Shown here one piece after another: positions 29,118 through 37,937 of a stretch of DNA of 64,000 bases. The number at the start of each line of letters is the position of its first letter. Positions within the stretch are counted from its first letter, which is position 1. The translations under genes and the position numbers were made by a program. The notes beneath the pieces were generated by a model. The model was given only the letters and a program-made list of their open reading frames with translations, was not told where the DNA came from and ran no database searches. Source of the stretch: Burkholderia seminalis DSM 23518 (GTDB lineage Bacteria > Pseudomonadota > Gammaproteobacteria > Burkholderiales > Burkholderiaceae); NCBI RefSeq assembly GCF_902832885.1, contig NZ_CADFDK010000002.1:806001-870000 (forward strand), read 5' to 3'.

Positions 29118-30950
29118 TCAGCGTGCGAAGTCCGACGTGCTCTGGATGAATGTATTCAGCTTCGAGATGTTCACGCTGCCGAAGCCCGTCGTCGCGTCCC
29201 AGCCGGCCTTCGCCTTGTAGCCGTACGTGCCGCTGCCGTTGTTGCCGGACGTGACGTCGTGCAGCAACGCCGCGTTGGACGGGAAGTACTTGTAGATGCT
29301 CGACGCGGGGAAGCCGAGCGCATTGTTGTTGGCCGACTGCAGCCGCGCCCAGATGCCCGTGAAGATCGGCGCGGCGAGGCTCGTGCCGCCTTCGTTGTTC
29401 AGGTAGCCCGAGCCCCACAGCGTGTCGGAGGTCTGGCCGTTCACGACGAGAATCGCGCCGGTGCGCAGGTCGGCGTCGAAGCCGACGTCGGGCAGCGCGC
29501 GCTTGGTCGAGCCGGTCAGGGTCGACGACTGCCACGTCGGCGCGGCCTCGTACTTGCTGTACCCGCCGCCCGTCGACCACACCGTGCCCGGCTGCCAGCT
29601 CGGATCGTTCCAGACGATCTCGCTGTTGTACGCGTTGGTCGACGTATTCGTGAACAGCGTCGTGCCGCCTACCGCGATCACGTACGGCGACGTGGCCGGT
29701 TCGCTCACCGTGTAGGTCGAGCGCGACGGCGTGCCGCTCGCGCATTCGTACGCGCCGTGGTCGCCGGCCGACACGGAGAAGGTCTGCCCCTGCGCGACCG
29801 CCTGTTTGAAGATGGTGTCGTCGGTGGCCTGCGAGCCCGTGCTGTTGGCGGACGATTCGCACACGCCGAGCGACACGTTGATCACCTTCGCGACGTTGTC
29901 GGTCACGGCCTTGTTGTAGGCGGCGGTGATCGCGGTGAGCGTCATCGACGGCGCCACGTAGAACACGACCTGCTTCACGGCACCGCCTGCCGAGCCGACG
30001 ATCGACTGGCTGTCGAGGTTCCATTCGACGGTGCCGTCGGTGTCGGTGTACGAACTGCCGGACGGGCCGGTCTTCACGATGGCGCTTGCGATCGTGCCGA
30101 GGCCGTTGTTCGCCGCGAACGTATTGAGGTCGCTCACCGTCTGCGACAGGTCGCCTTCGGAGATGACGCCGACGGTGGTTTGCGACGCGTTCGGCACGCC
30201 GTCGCCGCCGTAGATCGACGAGAACTCGGTCGGGTTGTGCGGCACCGCCGACGCGCCGGCCGGAATCGTCAGGTTGCTGGTGTTGCCTTGCGGCTTGCTG
30301 CCCGCACCGGTATGCATCAGCTCGACGTTCTGCAGCCCGAGCACCGCACCCACGATGTTGCCGATCGCGTTCGGCACTTGCGCGGCATCGGTATTCGCAT
30401 AGACGCTGCGGCCGTTGCGCGTGAAGCGCTTGAGCGTCGTGCGGAATGCGGACTTGACGGTCGCCGCGGTGCCGGACGCGGATACCAGCAGGCGGTTCGG
30501 CGCGACCACGATGTTCACGAAACCTTCCTTGCGCAGGTGCGCGACGACGGACGCGACCTGCTGGTCGGTCGGCGCATATTGCGCGGCGAACTGCGCCGGC
30601 GTGAGGAACTGCCTGTAGTGCGGCGAGCCGGGCGTATGCAGATCGCGCAGGTACTGGTCGAGTTGCGCCTCGTTGCGCAGGTTCAAGCCGAGCACGATGT
30701 CGACCGATTCGCCGGGCGCCATCTCGATGGCCGAGGCGGCAGCGGCGGCCGTGCTCGCGGCGGGCGCGCCGGCGGTACCGGCTTCGCTCTGCTGCACGAG
30801 CGGCAGGAATCCCTTGGTGCGGGTTTCCGTCCAGCCTGCCGCCGGTGCGGCATGGGCGGTCGCCATGCCGAACGAAGCAAATGCCGCGGCGGCGAGTGCG
30901 AGCTTGACGATGCGAATGTGCTTGTGTTTCTTGTCTGCAACCTGATTCAT
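29118..30950 (-). CDS. Secreted serine-carboxyl peptidase, sedolisin family (S53)
   Basis: 610 residues. A signal peptide (AAAAFASFGMATAHA) is followed by a pro-kumamolisin activation domain (to about 210) and the S53 catalytic domain. The catalytic set is visible: E309 and D313 in VEWNLDS, the oxyanion D397 in SAGDHGAYE and S524 in GGTSLAAP. The calcium-site region near the end (LHDVTSGNNG and GWDATTGFGS) is present. Such enzymes are acid endopeptidases that mature by self-cleavage outside the cell. The ATG at 30950 follows a strong GGAGGGG; the frame runs about 300 bases further upstream but without a signal peptide at its start. It is monocistronic, with a long AT-rich leader. Confidence 0.94.
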   Translation of the reverse strand: MNQVADKKHKHIRIVKLALAAAAFASFGMATAHAAPAAGWTETRTKGFLPLVQQSEAGTAGAPAASTAAAAASAIEMAPGESVDIVLGLNLRNEAQLDQYLRDLHTPGSPHYRQFLTPAQFAAQYAPTDQQVASVVAHLRKEGFVNIVVAPNRLLVSASGTAATVKSAFRTTLKRFTRNGRSVYANTDAAQVPNAIGNIVGAVLGLQNVELMHTGAGSKPQGNTSNLTIPAGASAVPHNPTEFSSIYGGDGVPNASQTTVGVISEGDLSQTVSDLNTFAANNGLGTIASAIVKTGPSGSSYTDTDGTVEWNLDSQSIVGSAGGAVKQVVFYVAPSMTLTAITAAYNKAVTDNVAKVINVSLGVCESSANSTGSQATDDTIFKQAVAQGQTFSVSAGDHGAYECASGTPSRSTYTVSEPATSPYVIAVGGTTLFTNTSTNAYNSEIVWNDPSWQPGTVWSTGGGYSKYEAAPTWQSSTLTGSTKRALPDVGFDADLRTGAILVVNGQTSDTLWGSGYLNNEGGTSLAAPIFTGIWARLQSANNNALGFPASSIYKYFPSNAALLHDVTSGNNGSGTYGYKAKAGWDATTGFGSVNISKLNTFIQSTSDFAR

Positions 30951-31580
30951 TTGAATTACCCCTCCGGTTGAACATCGAACGGCACGAACAACAACGGTCG
31001 ACAGCGGTGCGGATCGTGCACCGCCGCTTGCTGCCGCATGCGTGCGGATGGCACGGACGCGACAGGGCCTTTCACCCGATCCGGAGAGATGGGTTTGCTC
31101 CGGGGGCGAAATACGGAAAACGCGATAACGGGAGGGCTGCGTCGCGCTGCGAGGCAGCCGCGCCGGACTGGATGCGGGCGGGATTGCTAGAGCAACAGTT
31201 TCGTTGTCCTGCTCATTTGATTCGATCCTTCGGCCCGCTGCCGGATGACAGCCGTCCAATGAGATGCATCGGGATATTGCATGCGCCGGTGTGCGAGAAA
31301 ATCAGCCGGCGGCGAGCACTGCGGTGCGGCGGAAGCGAAAAAACGTAGAGCGGAATCGATTGCGTGGTGAGCAATCCGTCAGATTGCTTGCATCGGAAGT
31401 TATCAAGAACGAAAGCGCAGTGTCAAACTTTTTTTGATTATATGAAACAAAATTAAACCGAATAAAGCGCAATGATTTTGAAAAGATCGACGGCATTTTG
31501 TAATGATCGAAGCCGGCAAGAAAGGTAATGCCGGAATCGATTCGTCGATCATTTCCGATTCGTTTCGTAATGGCCGGTTG
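30951..31580. other. Long upstream region of the sedolisin gene
   Basis: 630 bases between the peptidase start and the end of the regulatory operon. The outer part (about 31380-31560) is markedly AT-rich for this genome and carries a good sigma-70 promoter pointing to the peptidase. I see no gene in it. Confidence 0.5.
31398..31426 (-). promoter_or_regulatory. Candidate promoter of the sedolisin gene
   Basis: On the minus strand TTGACA (31426-31421) and ATAACT (31403-31398) are 17 bases apart. This would give a 5' leader of about 440 bases before the peptidase ATG. Confidence 0.45.
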
Positions 31581-32393
31581 CTATCGAGGAAATGCTCGAA
31601 TGGCCGGCGGGTGCCGCGGGAGGTCGAATTCGAGAACGGCATTGCCGCGGGGCGAGGCGAGATGGCGCAACTGCCCGCCGTGCGCCTGGACGATCGCGCG
31701 CGCGACGAACACGCCGAGCCCGGATTCGGCGAATCGTCGCGAACCTTCGTCTTCGATCCGGACGACGGCGCCCGCGGCGCGGTCTTCGACGAAGAGCTTC
31801 AGCGTGGCCGGCGCGGAATGGCACCGCATGTCGTCGAGCAGCGCGAGAACGGCCTGCCGGATGCGCGCGCCGTCGCAGGTCACGACGGTTGCGTCGGTCG
31901 TCAGGTCGATGACGAACCCCGCTTCTCGAAACGCTTTGCGGACCGAATCGATGGCACCGACGATTTCGCGGTCGAGCGCCGTCGAGCACAGGTCGAGTGT
32001 CAACCCCTCCGGTCGTTCGGCAACCTGAAGGTCGTCGACGAACCGGAACAGGTCGTCGACATGGTGAAGCAGCGTGTCGCTTGACGATGCGTCGGCTTCG
32101 TCGACGAGCCCCTTGATGGCTTCGAGCCGGGTTTCGAGTGCCCGGAGATGTTTCAGTTGATGGGTCATCGCATTGAAGTCCTCGATGAAGCGCGGCAGGC
32201 CGGACATGCAGCCGTCGCGGGAAATCGCACGCGCCGACCGGTCGCCGGCGGCGATGCGGGCGGTGTCGGCGGCCATCGCGTCGAGTGCCGCGAGCGTACG
32301 GCGCATCTGCCGGAACAGGTCGAACGCGGCGGCCAGCAGGCACACGAACAGCACCGTCGCGAGCATCAGGTAAGTGGACGCGCTGCCGATCAT
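31581..32393 (-). CDS. Degenerate sensor-kinase-like protein lacking the phospho-acceptor histidine
   Basis: 270 residues. One N-terminal membrane helix (ASTYLMLATVLFVCLLAAAF) is followed by a HAMP-like linker (LDAMAADTARIAAGDRSARA) and a region aligned with the dimerisation and ATPase domains of histidine kinases. The H-box is missing: where a kinase has a histidine followed by Glu-Leu-Arg, this protein reads LEAIKGLVDEADASSSDTLL. The N-box lacks its Asn (LALLDDMRCHS), the first glycine box reads DEGSRR and only GLGVFVARAIVQAHGG resembles a normal second box. It may be a non-enzymatic partner. Its ATG overlaps the 52-residue gene (ATGA), and it is the last gene of the operon started by the response regulator. 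Confidence 0.75.
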   Translation of the reverse strand: MIGSASTYLMLATVLFVCLLAAAFDLFRQMRRTLAALDAMAADTARIAAGDRSARAISRDGCMSGLPRFIEDFNAMTHQLKHLRALETRLEAIKGLVDEADASSSDTLLHHVDDLFRFVDDLQVAERPEGLTLDLCSTALDREIVGAIDSVRKAFREAGFVIDLTTDATVVTCDGARIRQAVLALLDDMRCHSAPATLKLFVEDRAAGAVVRIEDEGSRRFAESGLGVFVARAIVQAHGGQLRHLASPRGNAVLEFDLPRHPPAIRAFPR

Positions 32394-32548
32394 CGTGCCG
32401 CCCGCTGCATCGTGCGGAAATGCCGCCGGGTGACGCGACGCGACGCGTAAAGCAGGAAGGCAACGGTGCAGGCGGTCAGCACGGCGACGATTGCGCCCAG
32501 GCCGATCGCCTGTCCGATTTGCCGGCCGGGCTTCGCCGGCAACGTCAC
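32390..32548 (-). CDS. Small membrane protein (52 residues) between response regulator and kinase-like gene
   Basis: The gene starts with GTG at 32548, overlapping the regulator's stop (GTGA), and its stop overlaps the ATG of the kinase-like gene (ATGA). The product has a short basic start (TLPAKPGRQIGQ), one hydrophobic helix (AIGLGAIVAVLTACTVAFLL) and a very basic cytoplasmic tail (ASRRVTRRHFRTMQRAAR). The exact fit between two genes with overlaps at both ends argues that it is translated. I do not recognise a family. It may be a split-off first helix of the sensor or a small regulator of it. Confidence 0.65.
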   Translation of the reverse strand: MTLPAKPGRQIGQAIGLGAIVAVLTACTVAFLLYASRRVTRRHFRTMQRAAR

Positions 32549-33237
32549 TGCAGGCCCCGCAGCCGGTAGCCGACACCGCGCATCACTTCGGGCATGCCCG
32601 GTGCGCCGGCCTGTTCGAGCTTCTTGCGCAGCCGGCAGATGTGGCTGTCGACCGTGCGCTCCAGCGCGCTCACGTCGGCCATGCACGCATCGAGCAGTTC
32701 GCCGCGCGTGAACACGCGGCTCGGCGATCGCGCCATGTGAGCGAGCAGCCGGAATTCCGTCAGCGTCAGCGTGATCGGTATCTCGGCGGAATCCGTCCGC
32801 ACGCGGGCCAGATAGCTGTCGGTGTCGATCTCCAGGTTGCCGACGCGCAACATGAGCGCCGCCGGTGGCGCGGCCGACCGGCGCAGGATCGCGCGCAGCC
32901 GCGCGACGACTTCGGCCGGGTTGAACGGCTTGACGATGTAGTCGTCCGCGCCGGCGTGCAGCGCCTGCAGCCGGTCGAGGTCGCGGTCGAACGCGGTGAG
33001 GACGACGACGGGCGTGTTGCCGCGCCGCCGCAGCTCGGTGAGCACGTTCCAGCCGTTTTCCCGCGGCATCTTCACGTCGAGCAGGATCAGGTCGGGCTTC
33101 AGGTGCGGCTGTACGTCGAGCACCGCTTGCCCGTCGGCGACGCGGTAGGTGCGAAAGCCGTCGTGCGTCAGGTATGCATCGAGGATGTCGGAGATATCGG
33201 GTTCGTCTTCTGCAATCAGTATCAGGGAATTCGTCAT
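32545..33237 (-). CDS. OmpR/PhoB-family response regulator
   Basis: 230 residues. The receiver domain has the acidic pocket E10-D11-E12, the phospho-acceptor D54 (LILLDVKMP) and the conserved lysine in DDYIVKPFN. A winged-helix DNA-binding domain follows (LTEFRLLAHMARSPSRVFTRGELL, SHICRLRKKLEQ, VMRGVGYRL). It resembles BaeR and AdeR, which control RND pumps. The RND operon lies directly upstream in the same direction, about 100 bases away, so it may regulate that pump. I start at the ATG at 33237, the normal receiver start. It is followed without gap by the 52-residue and the kinase-like genes. Confidence 0.93.
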   Translation of the reverse strand: MTNSLILIAEDEPDISDILDAYLTHDGFRTYRVADGQAVLDVQPHLKPDLILLDVKMPRENGWNVLTELRRRGNTPVVVLTAFDRDLDRLQALHAGADDYIVKPFNPAEVVARLRAILRRSAAPPAALMLRVGNLEIDTDSYLARVRTDSAEIPITLTLTEFRLLAHMARSPSRVFTRGELLDACMADVSALERTVDSHICRLRKKLEQAGAPGMPEVMRGVGYRLRGLQ

Positions 33238-33338
33238 GGGGTTCGCCGTGCGATGTCGAACAATCGGGGCAGCCCGTTGCCGGGCCGGATCGCGCCGTTC
33301 CGTCCCGCTGCCGCGCGGGGTGGGGCGGCGCCGTTCGT

Positions 33339-34769
33339 TCAGTTCTGCACCACGCTCGGCGACGGTGCGACGTCCTTGTCCGTCAGGCCGCCGCCGAGCG
33401 CCTTGTACAGTGCAACGGCGTTGCCGAGCTCGCTGCGACGCAGGTCGAGCAGCGCCTGCCGTGCCGAGTAGAGCTGCCGCTGCGAATCGAGCAGTTCCAG
33501 CCGCCCCTCGACACCCGCGCGATAGCGCAGGTTCGACAGGTCGGTGCGGCGCTCGGCCGAGCCGACCACGCGCGTCTGCGCGTCGATCTGCCGTCCGAAG
33601 GTCTCGCGCCCGGCGATACCGTCGGCTACTTCGCGGAACGCGGTCTGGATCGAGCGTTCGTACTCGGCGACGGCACTCGACTTGCGCACTTCCGCGAGAC
33701 GCAGCTCGGCGCGCAGGCGCCCGCCCTGGAAGATCGGCACCGTGACCTGCGGCGCGAAGCTCCACGTGCGTTGTCCGCCGTCGAACAGGCTGCCCATCGC
33801 CGGGCTGAGGAAGCCGATCGACGACGTCAGCGACAGGCGCGGGAAGAACGCTGCGCGTGCGGCGCCGATATCGGCATTGGCGGCGACGAGATTCTGTTCG
33901 GCTTGCTGGATATCAGGACGACGGAACAGCAGTTCGGACGGCAGACCGGCCGGCAGTTGCGTCATCACCGGTTGCTGCTGAAGCGGCACCGGCTCCGGCA
34001 GATCCTTCGGCAGATCGGTGCCGACCAGCAGGCGCAATGCGTTGCGTGCCTGCTCGACGGCGCGCGTGCGCGCTTCGAGATCGGCCGTGGCGCTCGCGAC
34101 CTGGCCTTCGGCCTGTGCGATGTCGACGCCGCTCGCCTGATGCGCATCCTTCAGGCGGCGCGCGAGGTCGAGCGACTGTCGCCAGTCGGCGAGGGTGCGC
34201 TCGGACAACTGGCGTTGCTCCTGCGCGAGGCGTTCCGCGAAGTACGCGTCCGCGACGCCGCCGACCAGCGAGATCTGCACCGCGCGGCGGCCATGATCGG
34301 TTGCGAGGTAGCGCGCAAACGCCGCATCCGACTGCGACTTCACGCGACCGAACAGGTCGATCTCGAACGCGCTGATGCCGACGTTCACGCCGTACTGGTT
34401 CTGCGTCGTGCCGAACAGCGGCGGACTCGACTGCGTGTCGTCCGACGTACGCTGGCGCGTGAAGCTCGCGCCGGCGCCGATCGACGGCAGGCGCGCGGAG
34501 CGCTGGATGCCGTACTGCGCTTCGGCGGCCTCGACGTTCAGCGCCGCGACGCGCAGGTCGCGGTTGTTCTCGAGCGCGAGCTCGATCAGCCGCTGCAGGC
34601 GGCGATCGCCGAACATCGTGCGCCAGCCGAGATCGGCGGCGTTGGCCTGGAGGTCGGCGGCCGCGGCGGCCGTGTAGGCCGTCGGCACCGGCATCGAGGG
34701 CTTGACCAGCGTCGGCGCGAGCGAGCAGGCCGACAGGGCGAGGACGAGGGGGAGAATGAGCAATCGCAT
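33339..34769 (-). CDS. Outer-membrane efflux channel lipoprotein (OprM/NodT type) of the RND pump
   Basis: 476 residues. The lipobox LSAC marks an outer-membrane lipoprotein, and two OEP repeats follow, with the typical GWRTMFGDRRLQRLIELALENNRDLR and, in the second half, LRYRAGVEGRLELLDSQRQLYSARQAL. It forms the trimeric exit duct for the RND pump encoded 4 bases upstream. The whole set (adaptor, pump, channel) resembles the OqxAB/MexEF group in gene order. From memory it probably corresponds to the system named RND-8 in B. cenocepacia. Confidence 0.94.
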   Translation of the reverse strand: MRLLILPLVLALSACSLAPTLVKPSMPVPTAYTAAAAADLQANAADLGWRTMFGDRRLQRLIELALENNRDLRVAALNVEAAEAQYGIQRSARLPSIGAGASFTRQRTSDDTQSSPPLFGTTQNQYGVNVGISAFEIDLFGRVKSQSDAAFARYLATDHGRRAVQISLVGGVADAYFAERLAQEQRQLSERTLADWRQSLDLARRLKDAHQASGVDIAQAEGQVASATADLEARTRAVEQARNALRLLVGTDLPKDLPEPVPLQQQPVMTQLPAGLPSELLFRRPDIQQAEQNLVAANADIGAARAAFFPRLSLTSSIGFLSPAMGSLFDGGQRTWSFAPQVTVPIFQGGRLRAELRLAEVRKSSAVAEYERSIQTAFREVADGIAGRETFGRQIDAQTRVVGSAERRTDLSNLRYRAGVEGRLELLDSQRQLYSARQALLDLRRSELGNAVALYKALGGGLTDKDVAPSPSVVQN

Positions 34770-34773
34770 GGCA

Positions 34774-37700
34774 TCAACCTTCCTGTCCGTGAGTCGGGGC
34801 GGCCGGCTGCTTGCGGGAAGCCCGCCATGCGCCGATGCGCTCCTGGATGCTCGTCACGAACACAAAGAAAACAGGGACGAAGAAAATGGCCAGCACCGTG
34901 GCGGTCACCATGCCGCCGAACACACCGGTACCGATCGCGTGCTGCGTTTCGGCGCTGGCACCGGTCGCGATCGTCAGCGGCACGACACCGAGGCCGAACG
35001 CGAGCGAGGTCATCAGGATCGGGCGCAGGCGCAGCTTCGACGCCTGCACGGCCGCTTCGACGAGCCCCTTGCCTTCCTCGCGCAGCTGCTTCGCGAATTC
35101 GACGATCAGGATGGCGTTCTTCGCGGACAAGCCGATCACGGTGATCATCCCGACCTTGAAGAACACGTCGTTCGGCAGGCCGCGCAGCAGCACCGCCCCG
35201 ATCGCGCCGATCAGGCCGAGCGGCACCACCAGCATCACCGACAGCGGGATCGACCAGCTTTCGTACAGCGCGGCGAGCACGAGGAACACGACGATCATCG
35301 ACAGCACCATCAGCATCGGCGCCTGCGACGCCGACTGGCGTTCCTGCAGCGACTGGCCGGTCCACTCGACCGCGAAGCCCGGCGGCAGTTGCGCGGCGAG
35401 ACGCTCCATCTCGGCCATGGCCGCGCCGCTCGACTGGCCCGGTGCGGCGTTGCCCGAGATCCGCGCGGACGGGTAGCCCTTGAAGCGCACCATCTGCAGC
35501 GGCGTCTCGGCCCATACCGGGCGAACCACTTCGGACAGCGGCACCATGCCGCCGGCCGCGTTGCGCACGTACAGCTTCATCACGTTGTCGATCTGCATGC
35601 GCGCCGGCGCGTCGGCCTGGATGATCACCTGCTGCATGCGGCCCGCGTTCGGGAAGTCGTTCACGTAGGTCGAACCCATCGCGGTCGACAGCGTGTCGCT
35701 GAGCGTCGTGAACGACACGCCGAGCGCTTGCGCCTTCGCACGGTCGATTTCGAGGCGGATGCTCGTGCCGGCAGGAAGGCTGTCCGGGTACACGCCCGCC
35801 ACGACCTTGCTTTGCGCGGCGAGTTCGAGCAGCTTGACTTCCGCCGCCTTGAGCGCCGCCGCGCCCTGGTTGGCACGGTCTTCCAGACGCATCGAGAAGC
35901 CGGAGCTGTTGCCGAGTTCGTCGATCGCCGGCGGCAGCAGGCTCATCACCGTGCCTTCGGTCACGCCGGCCATCGCTTGCTGCGCGAGCATGCCTTCCTC
36001 GAGGGTCGACGCGCCGCCCCGGTTCTTCCAGTCCTTCATCACGGACCAGTTGATCGCCGCGTTCGGACCTTGCCCCGAGAAGCCGTAGCCGATCACGGAA
36101 ATGCTCGACTGGATTGCCGGACGCGAGGCAAGATGCTTCTCCAGCGTCTCGACCACGTCGTGCGTACGTTCGGCGGTAGCGTCCGCGGGCAGCAGAAAGC
36201 TGGTGATGAAGTAACCCTGGTCCTCGTCCGGCAGGAACGACGACGGCAGGCTGCGGAAGCCGAACACCAGGGCGCCGGAGATCGCGACGAACACCAGCAT
36301 CACCCGGCCCGTGCGGCCGACCAGGCGGCCGACGCGCGTCTCGTACCATTTCGTCAGGCGATCGAAGCGGCGGTTGAACCAGCCGAAGAAGCCGCGTTTC
36401 TCGTGATGGCCCGGTTCGAGCGGCTTGAGCATCGTCGCGCACAGGGCCGGCGTGAGCGTCAGCGCCAGCAGTGCCGAGAACAGGATCGACACGGCCATCG
36501 ACATCGTGAACTGCTGGTAGATCACGCCGACCGAGCCGCTCGCCATCGCCATCGGCAGGAACACCGCGGTCAGCACCAGCGTGACGCCGATGATCGCGCC
36601 GGTGATTTCCTTCATCGCCTTCGAGGTCGCGTCCTTCGGCGACAGTCCTTCCTCGGCCATCAGGCGCTCGACGTTCTCGACGACGACGATCGCATCGTCG
36701 ACGATGATGCCGATCGCGAGCACCATGCCGAACATCGTCAGCACGTTGATCGAGAAGCCGGTCATCAGCATCACCGTGAACGTGCCGAGCATCGCGACCG
36801 GCGCGACGATGGCCGGAATCAGCGTATAGCGCACGTTCTGCAGGAACAGGTACATCACGAGGAACACGAGCACCATCGCTTCGAGCAGCGTGTGCAGCAC
36901 CTTCTCGATCGAGATCTTCACGAACGGCGACGTGTCGAGCGGAATCGAGTAGGTCATGCCGGACGGCATCGACTTGCTCAGTTCGGCCATGCGCGCGCGG
37001 ATCGCGTCCGCGGTCTTCACCGCGTTGGCGCCCGGTGCGAGCTGCACGCCGGCGAGGGTGGCCGGCTTGTTGTTCTCGCGGCTCACGAACGTGTAGTTCT
37101 GCGAGCCGAGTTCGATGCGTGCGACGTCGCCGAGCACGACTTTCGAGCCGTCCGCGTTCGCGCGCAGCACGACCTTCGCGAACTCCTCCGGCGTCGTGAG
37201 CTGGCCCTGCGCGGTGAGCGGCACGGTCACGCGCTGGCCCGGCAGCGCGGGCAGCGCACCGAGGCTGCCCGGCGCGATCTGCACGTTCTGCTGGCCGATC
37301 GCGGTCGTCAGGTCGCTCATCGACAGGCCGAAATTGATCAGCTTCTGCGGATCGACCCAGATGCGCATCGCGCGTTCGGAGCCGAACTGCAGCACCCGCC
37401 CGACGCCGTCGATTCGCCGCAGTTCCTCGGACACGCTGCGCGCCATGTAGTCGGCGAGCGCTCCTTCGTCGAAGCGGCCGTTGTCGGAGCGCAGGCCGAT
37501 CAGCATCAGGAAGCCGGACGACGCCGATTCGACGATCAGCCCGTTCTGGCGCACGGCCGCCGGCAGGCGCGGCTCGACCGACTTGATCTTGTTCTGCACG
37601 TCGACCTGCGCCATCTCCGGGTTGGTACCGGGCTTGAACGTCACGGTGATCTGCGCGGAGCCGGACGTATCGGCCGACGATTCGAAGTAGAGCAGGTTCC

Positions 37701-37917
37701 TGACGCCGGACAGTTCGCGTTCGATGAGGCTCAGCACGCCGTCGTTCATCGTCTGCGGCGTGGCGCCCGGGTAGTTCGCGGTGATCGTGACGGACGGCGG
37801 CGCGACCGACGGGTAGCGCGCGACCGGCAGTTGCGGGATCGCGATCAGCCCCGTCAGGATGATGAAGAGCGCGATCACCCACGCGAACACCGGGCGTCGG
37901 ATAAAGAATTCAGCCAT
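34774..37917 (-). CDS. RND multidrug efflux pump, HAE1 family
   Basis: 1047 residues with twelve membrane helices and two large periplasmic loops. The start AEFFIRRPVFAWVIALFI is the HAE1 signature. The proton-relay aspartates D407 and D408 lie in LAIGIIVDDAIVVVEN. The trimeric inner-membrane pump takes hydrophobic and amphiphilic drugs from the periplasm and membrane and passes them to the outer-membrane channel. It lies 20 bases after the adaptor gene and 4 bases before the channel gene, one operon. I start at the ATG at 37917. Substrates cannot be told from sequence. Confidence 0.96.
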   Translation of the reverse strand: MAEFFIRRPVFAWVIALFIILTGLIAIPQLPVARYPSVAPPSVTITANYPGATPQTMNDGVLSLIERELSGVRNLLYFESSADTSGSAQITVTFKPGTNPEMAQVDVQNKIKSVEPRLPAAVRQNGLIVESASSGFLMLIGLRSDNGRFDEGALADYMARSVSEELRRIDGVGRVLQFGSERAMRIWVDPQKLINFGLSMSDLTTAIGQQNVQIAPGSLGALPALPGQRVTVPLTAQGQLTTPEEFAKVVLRANADGSKVVLGDVARIELGSQNYTFVSRENNKPATLAGVQLAPGANAVKTADAIRARMAELSKSMPSGMTYSIPLDTSPFVKISIEKVLHTLLEAMVLVFLVMYLFLQNVRYTLIPAIVAPVAMLGTFTVMLMTGFSINVLTMFGMVLAIGIIVDDAIVVVENVERLMAEEGLSPKDATSKAMKEITGAIIGVTLVLTAVFLPMAMASGSVGVIYQQFTMSMAVSILFSALLALTLTPALCATMLKPLEPGHHEKRGFFGWFNRRFDRLTKWYETRVGRLVGRTGRVMLVFVAISGALVFGFRSLPSSFLPDEDQGYFITSFLLPADATAERTHDVVETLEKHLASRPAIQSSISVIGYGFSGQGPNAAINWSVMKDWKNRGGASTLEEGMLAQQAMAGVTEGTVMSLLPPAIDELGNSSGFSMRLEDRANQGAAALKAAEVKLLELAAQSKVVAGVYPDSLPAGTSIRLEIDRAKAQALGVSFTTLSDTLSTAMGSTYVNDFPNAGRMQQVIIQADAPARMQIDNVMKLYVRNAAGGMVPLSEVVRPVWAETPLQMVRFKGYPSARISGNAAPGQSSGAAMAEMERLAAQLPPGFAVEWTGQSLQERQSASQAPMLMVLSMIVVFLVLAALYESWSIPLSVMLVVPLGLIGAIGAVLLRGLPNDVFFKVGMITVIGLSAKNAILIVEFAKQLREEGKGLVEAAVQASKLRLRPILMTSLAFGLGVVPLTIATGASAETQHAIGTGVFGGMVTATVLAIFFVPVFFVFVTSIQERIGAWRASRKQPAAPTHGQEG

Positions 37918-37937
37918 GACTGGTGGCTCCTCGTGAC

